Source: Apostichopus japonicus | Taxonomy: Eukaryota; Echinodermata; Holothuroidea; Aspidochirotida; Stichopodidae | Reading direction: 5' to 3' | Assembly (NCBI RefSeq): GCF_037975245.1 | Contig: NC_092563.1 | Location: 172,001-236,000, forward strand | Length of the DNA: 64,000 bases | Shown here: positions 23,769-54,639 of the stretch, piece by piece | Position numbering within the stretch: position 1 is the first letter of the stretch | Layout of the letters: each line of letters opens with the position of its first letter | The notes under the pieces: generated by a model | Databases searched by the model: none | What the model was told of the DNA's origin: nothing | Seen by the model: the letters and a program-made list of their open reading frames with translations, nothing else | Made by a program: the position numbers and the translations under genes

Positions 23769-25120
23769 CTTTGGGAAGAGGAAGAAATGATACTTATTAA
23801 AAAGTCAAACTACTCCAACATTTTAAACCACTTCTGAGGCTATATATATGAACTAACTAAGTCTTGAAAGTGTAAGAACCAACGTGTACTTAACCGGAAA
23901 TTCAGGAGGCAAGGAACACGAAGCTGCAGCACAGTTAGATAGTTCTTGTTCGCCTTTGTAGCTATTTTTGATTGGGTTGATTAAAGAGGTGTGTGGGGGT
24001 GGGGGGGGGAGGTAGGAACAAAGTTCAGATTAGTTTGCTAGGGCATGGGCCTATTTTATAGACGGCTGTGTGCGAATCAAACATTTTCGGAGTTTAAACG
24101 TCAAATGCTGAATTGACTATGAATTAGGTCTATAGCTCTAAACGTAAGGTTGTTCTATAAATACATTTGAATTTTTGAAAATCCATCGAGTGAACATTTT
24201 CCCCCGACTGACAATGGATGTGGCGGATAGCCCCGACCCCCACCCTCCCACCCCCGTAACTACTGCATAGCCTAACATGAGTACACATTATACCCAACAC
24301 ACCATGACTTCTATTCGCCAGGCACTCACGATGACGTATCTTACCTTATTATGATTTTCGAAAACAGACCATGCAAAAGCTGATTATCAGAACTCCAAAC
24401 AGATCGTTGATTCGTTACTAATCATACCCTTTGTAACTTCGTTAATTCGGTGACGAGTTTAAGAATACAAATGACTATAACACATGAACTGATAAACCGC
24501 CTGCTACTTAGTTCATGTTGTGAACAGTATGTCGTTATCGTCAACACAACCATCATAATCCAAAGTTCAGTATCATATTATTACTGCCACCACGATTGAT
24601 TTAATATTCATCCTGAATGTTAAGCTGTGTGTACATTAAATCTATAGTCTGTCGATATACATTTTTCTAAGAAATCCGTTTTGTATAACTTTCTATGTGT
24701 AAAAAATCAAATAATCTTTACTTAAAAATGCTGGTATACTCGAAAGAGGCAAGAGTCGATGGCAATGCGTGCGTGGTAGTAAAACAGCCAATATTTGGCC
24801 CTTGTGAGTCAAAGATCGATGGGTGGGGTAAACAACCTCCCTTTAATTAAAAGTATAGTTACTGCCACAACCCCGGCATGAGATAATATCTAATTATAGA
24901 CCTAATATACAGTCCAAATATGCCAACAAAGAATGCAACATATCATGTCTAAAATTGTTTTTTTTTTCTGGTGCATGAACACTTATACATGAGAGGCGGT
25001 TTCACGATCCGGGGCAACATGCTGGATCCGTTTTCTAGCTCTTTTCTTCAATGCGTCCATGCATGATCGCAGTGGCCTTGGCCATCCATGGACGGCCAAA
25101 AGGACAAAAACCCTCAGTCC
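23769..25120. other. 5' flank of DHRS4-like A
   Basis: Upstream side of gene A, where an untranslated exon and promoter should lie. G- and C-rich tracts occur near 24000 and 24235. I cannot identify a TATA or initiator with confidence. Confidence 0.4.
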
Positions 25121-25127
25121 TTGTGGG

Positions 25128-25570
25128 TACAAGCCAATAGGGAAGTCAATGTGGTTACAAGCCAATAGGGCCCCTGCTGGAGTCATGGGGAAGTCAATGT
25201 GGTTACAAGCCAATATGGGCCCCTGCTGGAGTCATGGGGAAGTCAATGTGGTTACAAGCCAATAGGGCCCCTGCTGGAGTCATGGGGAAGTCAATGTGGT
25301 TACAAGCCAATAAGGCCCCTGCTGGAGTCATGGGGAAGTCAATGTGGTTACAAGCCAATAAGGCCCCTGCTGGAGTCATGGTGAAGTCAATGTGGTTACA
25401 ATCCAATAGGGCCCCTGCTGGAGTCATGGGGAAGTCAATGTGGTTACAAGCCAATAGGGCCTCTGCTGGAGTCATGGGGAAGTCAATGTGGTTACAATCC
25501 AATAGGGCCCCTGCTGGAGTCATGGGGAAGTCAATGTGGTTACAAGCCAATAGGGCTCCTGCTGGGGTAA
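25128..25570. repeat. Minisatellite, 48-bp unit, about 9 copies
   Basis: aagtcaatgtggttacaa recurs every 48 bp from 25143, followed by ccaatagggcccctgctgg and agtcatgggg. Since 48 is divisible by three, open frames run through the array on both strands (MGKSMWLQANRAPAGV on plus). I regard them as by-products. Confidence 0.93.
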
Positions 25571-25950
25571 TTGGGAAGAGATTCCCGCTGAAGCTTTGCG
25601 GTTTTCATCATTCCAAAACGTATAAATCAACTTCTAATCAGCAGCCTAATTTTGGAAGTAGACGCACGTGCATTACAGTCAGTAGCTTCCTGGCTATTTA
25701 TTTTTAGCATTGCAAATTTCATTTTGGGGATCATCAAACGGGCATGTTTTTTTGCATTATCATTTCATATCTGATCATCAGTCGAATAAGTACACCATTA
25801 ATTACCACATGTTTACCACCACCACAAGAGAACCTTTACCATGAATATGGCATCATATTAGTTCAAGGTTCGGCATGCAGGGCATATCATGATACATCGT
25901 TAAACTGTATACATATCATAACGTTTCCAGGCAATGAATAAACCTGCACA
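25571..25950. other. Short unique stretch before composite transposon copy 1
   Basis: No gene or repeat recognised. Confidence 0.4.
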
Positions 25951-26634
25951 TATAACAGGCGCGTATCCAGGATTTTCTAACCCGGGGGGCGCGAATTACT
26001 ATCTAAGCGGAGCGCCACCATCGGTTGGCGCGGAGCGTACAAGAAAATTTTTGGTTTTGATACCCCCCCAGATCACCGGAAATGGCACTTCTCGGGCTTG
26101 AAAATTACAAACCAGATGTACACTTTTGCCTGAGAACCAAGTATTTCCCAAAAGTTTTTTTTTCCATCCATAACCTTTTTGAAGATTGTCACCAGTCACA
26201 CATCATGTTCGACCTGATTGCATGTCCTATGGATCATTGCTTTTGTAGGTGATTCCACGTCACGGCCCACAATATCCGAAAGTCCCACTTTTCAAGGTTT
26301 TAAGCCCATTATTTGTTGAGAATTTGAAAATTCCCATTTCTCGTGAATAAAATCACTTGAAAACATACCCATAATGTTGCACAAAATTCAATCTATGGAT
26401 AACCAATATAGAAAAACCTCCTTGAACCCCTAACAGACAGGTCAAAATTGAACGAGTAGAGGAAAGTATGATGAATAATGTTGGTCAGGAAATTTTCGAA
26501 AATTCCGACACAGTTAATTTATTGGTGTAGAAATATTGCAAGCTCTTATAATGGCTATTGTAAAACTTGGTTGAAGGAAGAGAAAAATAGCAGATATTTC
26601 CGATATCAGGTACATCGAAACCGAAGACTTCACT

Positions 26635-27064
26635 CATAGGCGTAGGTCCCGTAGGAGGCGGGGGCTGCAGCCCCCCTCCCCCGCAACCAAATTTTTTCCA
26701 ATTTTTTTCGGACACCTACTGAAAGAAAAATAAATAGCAATGAATAGCTTAAAAATGATCTCCGTGGTAATTAAAATAAAGTTGTAAGCTTGGCCGACAT
26801 TACTACTGTAAAAGAGAGTTTTGACATAAATGGATCTGTATGCATTTTCTCCATCTATATAAGATATTTCGTTGTTTACTTTAGCATTTGGCGGTATACT
26901 GTGCAACTTTCACGGACCGTGCGGTACACGATGCCATGCAATATAATTACCGATGTTTGCTTATATGATAATGGCATCGATATGTTGAACGCGCGAAAAA
27001 TTTTGGCTTTTTTTTCGGGCAAGTCATTACAGCCCCCAAATCCAATTGGGCTCCTACGCCTTTG
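26635..27064. mobile_element. Nested transposon inside composite copy 1 (430 bp)
   Basis: The ends cataggcgtagg and cctacgcctttg form an inverted repeat (CAWAGGCGTAGG). The flanks acttcact (26627-26634) and actacaca (27065-27072) match at 6 of 8 positions, consistent with a decayed 8-bp hAT-type duplication. The copy at 33771-33801 has uninterrupted backbone here, which defines this as an insertion. Confidence 0.72.
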
Positions 27065-27699
27065 ACTACACACATAGACAGTTTTTGAGGCTGTTCATCG
27101 TGGAAAATGCATTTCAATGCTCACTGATATGATGTTATATCTGCTCTTTGCTTTACAAATTCGAACAGGCGTGTAGCGAGTAATTGCCTGTAGGCAAACT
27201 ATCTAAGCGAAGCGCCACCATGAGTTGGCGCGAAGCGTATAAGAAAAATTTTGGCCGAAAATGCCTCCCAGATCGCTGGAAATGACACTTCCCAGGCCTT
27301 GTAAGTTGCATCTAAGCATTGTCTATTTTGAAATTACTAGCGATGTCATAAAGAAAATTTGCTCGGGGGGGGGGGGGCGGTCGCCCCCTTCCCGAAATGT
27401 TCCCCGACGACTCGGTCGAGTTCAAGACCAGCCACAGTTGGTTCCATATAGCACAATTCTACAATTGTTTAAGGCGTCCATACACACACACGCGTTTTGA
27501 TAGACCATATATAGTATTTATATAGATACATTAGTGAGAGAGGAAAAATGGAAACGTCAAAAATGGAGTTGTCGATGTAAGGGGTAGGGTGAGGCACACA
27601 CCCCTTCCGTAATCCTTGATCTGCCACTGGCTACCTGTGTATATAATAGGGATCAGCGCTTTAACTATGACTGTTCCTCTTTCTCTTCCCGAGGTCTTG

Positions 27700-27837
27700 G
27701 CTATCTTCTACTCCCTCCTTTCTCCTTTTTCCCTCTTTTTTTCTTTTTCTTTTCCCTTCCTTCCTCTCCTCCTTTTCTTTTTTTCCCCCTCCTTTTCCCT
27801 TTTTTCTTCTCTTTTTTCTCTCCTCTTTTCCTTACCC
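27700..27837. repeat. Polypyrimidine tract (C/T-rich), about 135 bp
   Basis: Almost purely C/T on the plus strand, within composite transposon copy 1. The purine-rich counterpart lies at 47060-47170 in copy 2. Confidence 0.85.
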
Positions 27838-28289
27838 GGGGGGCGCGCGCCCCCAACGCCCCCCCCTGGATACGCACCTGTATAAATGTATCCAAACTAT
27901 AGAACACACTAGAAAATACTCACTTATTTGCAGCTTCTGTGTTGGTTTCATGATTTGTAATTATCCGAGCCTTTATCCACCCAGTTTGGGACAATTGTTT
28001 TCTTTAATGTACTTTCACGCCCCTCTTCGAAGCACTTGAATTTACTTGTATATAGGCCTACAGTATGGATATCATGTTTGATCCGGTAAAGGTTATAGGA
28101 ACTGTATGTTCTGCCAATGCGAGTGTTATGAAGCATGATATGAGATTAAAATATGTATTTATTGCAAACTTGTCGGAAATAACTGGCCCAAATAATGCAG
28201 TTCGTGAACAATACCAGCCAAAGTTTCTAAAAATTTCTACTGCGAAAGCATTGTGTATGTGATTCGTACTAATATGAAAGTGTTTGAAC

Positions 28290-28570
28290 TATATATTAGA
28301 ATAACTACATATTAGAATAACTACATACTAGGATAACTACGTATTAGAATAACTACATACTAGAAAAACTACATACTAGAAAAACTACATACTAGAAAAA
28401 CTACATATTAGAATAATTACATATTAGAAACACTACATACTAGAAAAAATATAATTACATATTAGAATTATTACATATTAGAAAAACTACACACTAGAAA
28501 AACTACATATTAGAATAATTACATATTAGAATAATTACATACTAGAAAAACTACATATTAATACATACGT
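28290..28570. repeat. Minisatellite, about 16-bp unit (CTACATAYTAGAATAA)
   Basis: About 16 imperfect copies of an actacatattagaaaa-like unit with frequent single-base variants. Confidence 0.88.
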
Positions 28571-29255
28571 ATTATAATCGAATGAAAACCCACGTATTAT
28601 CTCGCTATTTAAGATTCGTATGTGGAAACAATTAGTAGAATGAGTTTAAGCCTCATAAATATTAAATTTTATGTAGTTGCAGGTTCTTTAAACTTTACCT
28701 TTCTCAAGAAGCTTCTTTGAAGGACAAATACCTCGGGTATTGTCTCTTACCTCTGAAAAACACAGAAATTGACCGTGAAGGAACTCGACTCCAAACCATG
28801 CAGAATACATCGAAACCTTTGACTAATAAGATGCATATGTTATGCGTCTTGTAAACATAACTTGTATCCCGACACGTGGAGTCGTAGACGGAAAACAACG
28901 AAACTGGATTGCTAGGCCTCGTGAGCGCGGCAGGGGCCGGTGGGGCGGGGTACGACGGATGTGTACACACACACATCCCACTTTAAAATTTTAAAATATT
29001 CCTCTGTACAGAATGTATTTTTATGTAGCGGGAGACGTTAATACTAACTGTGTCAAATTCAGAAACTAAATGAATATGGGTTCAAATGTAGCACCATTTG
29101 CATATAAGCAGGGGGCGGGGGAATATTACAAAAAGTAATGTAGTGTACAATACATGGTGGTAAGACATGTATTTAAAAGCGGTAAGAGCGAATCAGTCGA
29201 AAAATTATCAACATCGCTTCATCTTAACTTGCAAAATAAGCAGCATTTTGCTTCA
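28571..29255. other. Intergenic stretch between satellites
   Basis: No gene recognised; a GC-rich patch lies near 28920. Confidence 0.4.
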
Positions 29256-29650
29256 ATAAGCACCCTCCATTTTACCAACATTTCTCGGAGGTGGAGGGGA
29301 CACTCCTCCCTTAGCCTACCTCCATTTTACCAACATTTCTCGGAGGTGGAGGGGACACTCCTCCCTTAGACTCCCTCTATTTTACCAACATTTCTCGAAG
29401 GTGGAGGGGACACTCCTCCCTTAGACTCCTCTATTTTACCAACATTTCTCGGAGGTGGAGGGGACACTCCTCCCTTAGACTCCCTCTATTTTACCAACAT
29501 TTCTCGGAGGTGGAGGGGACACTCCTCCCTTAGACTCTCTCCATTTTACCAACATTTCTCGGAGGTGGAGGGGACACTCCTCCCTTAGACTCTCTCCATT
29601 TTACCAACATTTCTCGCAGGTGGAGGGGACACTCCTCCATTAGGCTCCTC
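29256..29650. repeat. Minisatellite, 55-bp unit, about 7 copies
   Basis: ttttaccaacatttctcgg recurs at a spacing of 54-55 bp from about 29270, each followed by aggtggaggggacactcctc. Copies are about 90% or more alike. Confidence 0.92.
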
Positions 29651-30344
29651 CCATGGAAGACTTAGCATTTATTCCTTTCTCCCAGTGCATAAAATGTGGT
29701 TGTGACCCTGCATAAAAGCATCTTTAATAATAGACCGCTTTCCCAGGACGGTGTACATTAAACAGGTATACATCTTCAATAGGCCTAAACGTATACAACC
29801 TCATAGGATATCATGAGTCTGGGGTGCAAAATCAATTTGCCCTAAAAGGTAACTCTTTCTGAAGACACTGAAACATTAGAAACAGCCTAAGGGTTTCGGT
29901 TGTGAAATACATTTGTTACAGCGAAACGAAGCCCTCATATATTACAGTCCTTAACCCCACTCTGAGTCAATGGAACTCACCCCATGTGGTGAATCAGCCG
30001 GCTAGGAGGGGGGGGTGCTTTTTTTTATAATGTTCTATAGTCGGCTACCTTGTTTTCACAAAGGTTGCTTCATGGAAGATTAGTTGAATTAAATTGTCTT
30101 ATCGGGAGCGCCTTTCCAATCTGACATTTTGTTAATGAAATGGTGCTCTACTTTGTTTTCGCAAAACTTGGTCCAAGGGTTGGTTGGGGTGAATTCAAAC
30201 GCCTGGGGGTCTTTTCAGAGAGGGGGGCACAGACCCAACGTCTGGAGTGCAGCTGACAAATGTTCTGTGGATGAGTTACATGGTCTTAGCAACTTTAAGG
30301 GTTAAAATCTTATAGGTGAGATGGGGTGAAATCTTGTCATTAGC

Positions 30345-31010
30345 TCCTGGCTTATAGTCAGTAATCCGTCGAAGTTTTGACTTTTGTCCTGAAAAGTTAG
30401 ATGAAAAGTCGAAATTTTGCTGTAACAACAAAATAATTCAACGGTTTATTTGGACCTTCCGCCCCCTTACATGCCGACACTATCCCCACCTTACTTAGTA
30501 CCACCCCACTAAACTGAATACCACATCACTAATCCTAAATTTCAAGGTAAAGTTGATGTTTTTTAGATTAAATCGGCGAGTGGACATTTTGAGATGAAAT
30601 GTTGCAATTTAATGAAATAAATTGATATTACCATCTTTTAATATTGGAGGATAAGGTTGATAAAAAGTCAAAAATAGTTGAAATTCTGATATGAAAAGTC
30701 GAAACTGAGGAATGAGCAGAAATCTTTAAGATCAAATAGTCCAATTGTCTAAAAAGTCAAAAGTGGGAAAATAAAATAGTCGAAACTTGCAGATGAACAC
30801 TTTCGAAATATTTTTTCATTGTACGAAAGAAATCAAGACAAAAGTCGAAATAGGTTGATAATTTGACATTTTGAGATGGAAATAAAAACAATTCGGTATA
30901 ACCGGTTAAAATTTCGAGAAAGAAGGGGAATTTTTGAGACAATTGTTAAAACTTTGAGGTAAAGAGCGATAGACTAGTCGAATCTGATGAGATGTTGACA
31001 TTTTCCTATC
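30345..31010. repeat. Degenerate repeat region rich in AAAGTCGAAA-like motifs
   Basis: The motifs aaaagtcgaaa, aaaagtcaaaa and acattttgagatgaaa recur irregularly every 20-50 bp. Related motifs occur at about 36000 and 54640-54860, so it is probably an old satellite or satellite-bearing element. Confidence 0.55.
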
Positions 31011-31331
31011 TGGGCCACCGTTGCATAAGAAAAGTAGAATATAGATTGGATAGATATATGCTTGTTACACCTTTAGCCGGTTGTAATGATAAAAAAATTG
31101 GCTGAAAATTTATATAAAACAGATTTGGTATCCACCACTTAAAACCGCCTTCTTTTTGCAATAGTACAAACTATCGCAGGATTCTTTTGAAACCTACATT
31201 TTATTCATTGACTGGCTCGACGTTAGAAGAATCTTTTCTGGTCATAGTAACTGTTAGTTCTTCAATAAAACAAAGTTCCTTCTCAATCCGTTTTGTTTTA
31301 ACATCTATCTTCGTGATCCAATGATTTAGCT

Positions 31332-31337
31332 TTTATT
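31332..31337 (-). promoter_or_regulatory. Possible polyadenylation signal of DHRS4-like gene B
   Basis: AATAAA on the minus strand about 500 nt after the stop at 31838. I did not find a nearer canonical hexamer. Tentative. Confidence 0.3.
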
Positions 31338-31837
31338 GCTTGTTTCGTTTATTTCTGTCATTAAATCAAAAATGAAGTACATTTCTTAATACATAGTTAT
31401 AGTAATGAGGCAGCGGGACCAGAAGTAAGATAAATTTTCGAGTCTGGTCCCTAACCAAGTAAAGCGAGAAAATTAAATTTTATATAGAGAAAAGAAGAAA
31501 CAATAGAACACATAGACACATAGGGGATTAACAGAACTGGGTAAGAAAACAGTATAATACAATACTCATAATAAGGCAGAACTATACGAACATTATTCTT
31601 TGGGTAGATACTGTTTAATTTATATTTTAAAAGATGAAATTGATTTGCTATTTCAAATGTTTTCATTTAAGAGAATACCTAAGGGCGACACCGACATCAG
31701 AACATCTAACCTGAGAATGATACATATAAGTCCTTGACATAGATGTTTGTAACACATTATAAGAACGAGTGTTGTATGAATGAAATCTGTTGTTATAATG
31801 GAAAATATTATGAAAGATATCTGGGAGTAACCCGTTG

Positions 31838-50300
<18,463 letters not shown>

Positions 50301-50544
50301 TTCTGTAAAGATCAAGGTAAACTAACACAATATTACATGCGACATTAACATAAGAAATATTTGGACAGCAGTGTCATATATACTATCTAAAATAAATAAT
50401 TATTTTAAGAAAAGGCACCCAAGAATGAACCTGGGCAAGGAAGCCAAACTACGTAACTGATTCACTCTCAACCCCATGCACCGAGTCCACATACATCGAG
50501 ATTGGTATAATGTGTGATCATCGTCAAATATGTATCACCTGTCC

Positions 50545-50602
50545 CTTAGAAAGGGAGCAGATACTACACATGATCTCAGCCAAAAGGCCGAGAGACGAAA
50601 TG
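50545..50602 (-). pseudogene. U2 snRNA-like fragment (5' domain)
   Basis: On the minus strand the sequence reads ctcggccttttggctgagat followed by catgtgtagtatctgctcc. This matches the 5' domain of U2 snRNA, including the GUAGUA branch-site recognition element, with a few changes. The following stem loops and the Sm site are not found, so it is a truncated retroposed or SINE-incorporated fragment rather than a working gene. It lies about 240 bp upstream of exon 1 of gene B. Confidence 0.75.
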
Positions 50603-53600
50603 CATTCTCTTTTCACGAAAAATACCTCTTTCAGGCTTTTTGTATGGGGACGATTTTAACCCACCCCATCCCTCCCCCCTTTAAAAAAAAAGAAAAAAGA
50701 AAATCCTTAAAACCACATATATGCTCGTATCACCTTGTATCTGCATTAAAGCAAGCTATTCAAATGTGGTGGCATTTTGTGGCTGCATCTGTTAAGAGCA
50801 GAGTTAATTATATAATGATTGAATTATATTATATCATGGGTGACAGTAACTAGGCCTAACGTTTCGATCATATGGAAGGGTCTTCTTCAGAGGTTGAATG
50901 ACAAGTAACAGAAACTACAAGGGACAAAATACAAGCACGATCAGAATGGAATTCCTGTTCGAGCCGTGCGAGGCACGGCTCCTGCAGGTTATTTAGAAAT
51001 TTTAGGCAAAATAGACAACGTGCAAGCACAAAATACAGATAGGTTAATGAGCAGGGTGAAAACAAAAGAGATCGATGTAAGAGGATTAGTAGACAAAGGG
51101 TGGAGAGAAGAAAGGAAAAGAAAGGAACCAACAGGGGAAGAGTGGAGGTAGAAGATAAACTGTAGAGGGACAAAGAGAAGATTAAGGGAAGAGGTTAAAC
51201 TGCACCATGTTTACCATGTCTATGGCAAAGATATAGTAGACTATTTTTCAAAACAATTGACAAGTCCTGTATTAGTTTCGAACCTCTGGACATTATATCA
51301 GTGTCCATATTCTTTACTTTCTATAGGGTCTCCGTATGCATAGCGGGAGGCCCGGGCTCGGATATGAACAATTAAGTAAATACAACAACAAAAAACCAAC
51401 CTGTCGACTGCTAGAGCATAAAACAAATTCAAATTCCCTTTCTCTCTTTTTTCGTCTGTCCACCTAAAGACAATACTTCTTAGTTTTTGCTTGAAACTTT
51501 CGCCACTCTATAATCACTTCATGCCAATAGAGCATAGCAGTCTGGGCGGTTCATGGCCATATTGCCTGGTAATGTCACACGATTCAATGTAACAATTTTA
51601 CATTCCAAAGTTCAAGGGAAAAAACCAATAGATTTACTATGCATACACAGTATATATAGATATTATGTATAGATTTACATACTATGTATACACAGGGTGC
51701 GGGTAGATTACATACTATTTATACACAGGGTTGGGATACTATAGTTAGCTGGCTGTTGCAGCCTATTAGTGCTCTATCATTTCGCATAACAACGGTTGTC
51801 ATGTAAATACATGATGTGAATAATTTACTGGTTGCATGAGGTCCATCATAGTCACATAATACTAGGTGATGGGAGTGCTATGACGCAATGTGACGCAATA
51901 TGCTACATGTGACGCAACGTGTCTGTATGTGTATGGTGTGTTCGCCAGGGCTTAAAAGTGTTTCCCAGACTCCTCTTAACCCGTATGTATGTATTTCAGA
52001 TCCTCCTGCAACAGGAACTCGCGAAAAAGCCTCATTGGCTTATCAAAGCCGCAAGCTGACATTCATCTTCAACAACTCTGTAACTGTATAACCGATGCCG
52101 GGACTGCACACTTGGTGCGTGTAACGATTTTCATGGGTATTCGTTGTATACGTGTCTCACTAACACATTCATGAATGATTAAAACATGGTTAAAGCTTCA
52201 TGCAGTATGTCTCTCCCTGATTGATGCCGTCTACCAGTGTACACATGGACAATCTGATAAGCATTATATTTTTAGCAAGACGTCTGTTATCGTGGCCAAA
52301 TGCTTTACTTAACATTGATAAACGGACTTAACCTTGATACTCTTAAATAAAATCTTAAATTAGCACAATATCAATAAGGCTGACAAGAATAAGCAAACAC
52401 TTTGTTCACACTTGACACGTAAAAGAGATGGCATAGGTTCAAGTTATAGCTTAGTAAACCAAATCAAGTATATATGTATATTCACTAACACTAAACTTTA
52501 ATCCAAGTTGTATTAATTTTAATTGAGATCAAAAGTGTGTTCTTACGGGTCATAGTTGGCCAGACTAAATTATGAAGGTTTGAAGACGTCTTTGTCTCAG
52601 TATGCGCATGGGCACTATAGATGCGGATAAATTTAAAAAGGAATTTCAAGCTGAATATGAATCCCCATCGGGATCGTCACTGTAGTCGTCATCGTGATTG
52701 GCATCATCGTCGTGGTCATCATCACCATCATCGTCATCATCGCAGTCATCGCTATCTCAACCACCGCCATCGGATAGGAGGGGCGGGGAAGGACATTTCA
52801 CTGGGGGTTATCGCCCCCGCCCCTCCCCTGATTACCCGACTGGTTGTCGGAAAGTGTTCCCATCATGTTCTTTGATTGCCATTTGATATTTTATTCAAGT
52901 TCTGCTTTTAAGTGTGGCGTTAGTCGTAAATTTATGGGAAGAAATTAATGAAAATGCACCTAGACTACAAAACCACTCATTTCATCTCTGTAGTTACAAA
53001 TACTGGAATATACATGCCTTGTATGCTGAGTTAGTGTCACAAGATATACTGATGTGTTTGCCTTTAAAGCAACTGGCTAGGTGAAGCATATTTAATACAT
53101 CTGGTTAGCAGAAAGTTATACTACTGTGCATATGAAACTATTTGTCATAACCATCAAGTGGTCATGCTATGTTAATCAACTGAATGGTACTCACTAAATG
53201 TGGTATTGTGGGTCTTATTCAACACTGGAACTCAGAGTGACAGATTGGTGAACACAACCGCGGAGAAGGAGAAAAATGTGGTATTATCGAAATAAACACC
53301 CATTAGTAAAATTGACCACCAAATTTATTACAAATGCAATTAAGAACTACACAGAAAATTGCATAAAGAACACCGTAAGTTTGAAGACAATTATAGGTGT
53401 CTTATTTCTCTATGGATACTTGTGTATGGAATCCTCTACACCTGATTGGGAAGAACACTTTGTGTGAGTTTATCTGCATATTAATGCTGACATGTAAGCG
53501 ATAGTTCTTTCAATTAGATGGTTTTGTATTTGATGAGCACAAATAAACTTAGACCCAATTTTTTTACATGTTGTGTTTAATTGCGAGTGCCATCAAATAT

Positions 53601-53810
53601 GCCGTTTTGGGGTTTAGATCGATTTCGAGACCAACTAGCATTTTGGGGGCCGGAAAAAAAAACACCTCGAAAGAGGAGTGTATCTCAAGCTCTAATGGGA
53701 CCATGGAGACAAAGGCCATGAAGCTGATGCGTTTTAGATATGCCTTGTTTATTTGTATGGATCTTAAAACACAAAAATACACAATAATAATGTGTCTAAT
53801 ATTGTGTATA
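50603..53810. other. Flank between DHRS4-like B and the 40-bp satellite
   Basis: No gene recognised. A short duplication (tacatactatgtatacacag and a variant) lies at 51678-51730 and a catcatcgtc-rich patch at 52690-52760. Any untranslated first exon and promoter of gene B should lie at the left end of this stretch. Confidence 0.4.
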
Positions 53811-53811
53811 G

Positions 53812-54635
53812 ACGGGTAGTTATACATGACATTACCTTTACTCCTATAAATACCGGTAGTTATACATGACATTACCTCTAACCCTATAGATATACCGGTA
53901 GTTATGCATGACATTACCTTTACTCCTATATATACTGGTAGTTATATATGACATTACCTTTACTCCTATATATACCGGTAGTTGTACATGAAATTACCTA
54001 TACTCCTACACTTACCGGTAGTTAGGGGCCTATACATGACATTACCTTTACTCCTATATATACCGGTAGTTATACATGACAGTACCTCTAACCCTCGATA
54101 TACCGGTAGTTATACATGACATTACCTTTACTCCTATATATACTGGTAGTTATATATGACATTACCTTTACTCCTATATATACCGGTAGTAGTACATGAA
54201 ATTACCTATACTCCTACACTTACCGGTAGTTAGGGGCCTATACATGACATTGCCTTTACTCCTATATATACCGGTAGTTATACATGACATTACCTTTACT
54301 CCTATACATACCGGTAGTTGTACATGACATTACCTTTACTCCTATATATACCGGTAGTTATACATGACATTACCTTTACTCCTATATATACCGGTAGTTA
54401 TACATGACATTACCTTTACTCCTATATATACCGGTAGTTATACATAACATTGCCTTTACTCCTATATATACCGGTAGTTATACATGGCAATACCTTTACT
54501 CCTACACATACCGGTAGTTATACATGACATTACCTTTACTCCTATATATACCGGTAGTTATACATGACATTACCTTTACTACTAGATATACCGGTAGTTA
54601 TACATGAGATTACCTTTACCCCTATATACCGGTAG
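53812..54635. repeat. Minisatellite, 40-bp unit with CCGG core, about 20 copies
   Basis: taccggtagttatacatgac recurs every 40 bp (for example 54311 and 54351), followed by attacctttactcctatata. One longer variant with taggggccta occurs twice (54019, 54231), pointing to a duplicated block. A partial copy with the same left flank occurs at about 58095-58200. Confidence 0.93.
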
Positions 54636-54639
54636 TTCA

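Larger units (their letters stand above)
25956..27880. mobile_element. Composite DNA transposon with CAGGCGCGTA termini, copy 1 (1.9 kb)
   Basis: It begins caggcgcgtatccagg and ends cctggatacgcacctg, inverted repeats with one mismatch. Both sides carry tataa (25951-25955, 27881-27885), a 5-bp duplication. Inside are GC-rich modules reading ctatctaagcggagcgcc and gcgccaccat, a nested transposon at 26635-27064, and a pyrimidine tract near the right end. No transposase is seen. The same modules recur at 32729-34560 and, inverted, at 47016-49276. Confidence 0.82.

Noticed and set aside
50868-51173. 101-codon minus-strand frame upstream of gene B
   Set aside because: Hydrophobic low-complexity frame without family motifs or splice support; its end resembles a dispersed repeat phrase (gtttcgatcatatggaaggg).
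52621-52886. His/Arg-rich frame near 52690
   Set aside because: Derived from a degenerate catcatcgtc trinucleotide patch without other coding support.
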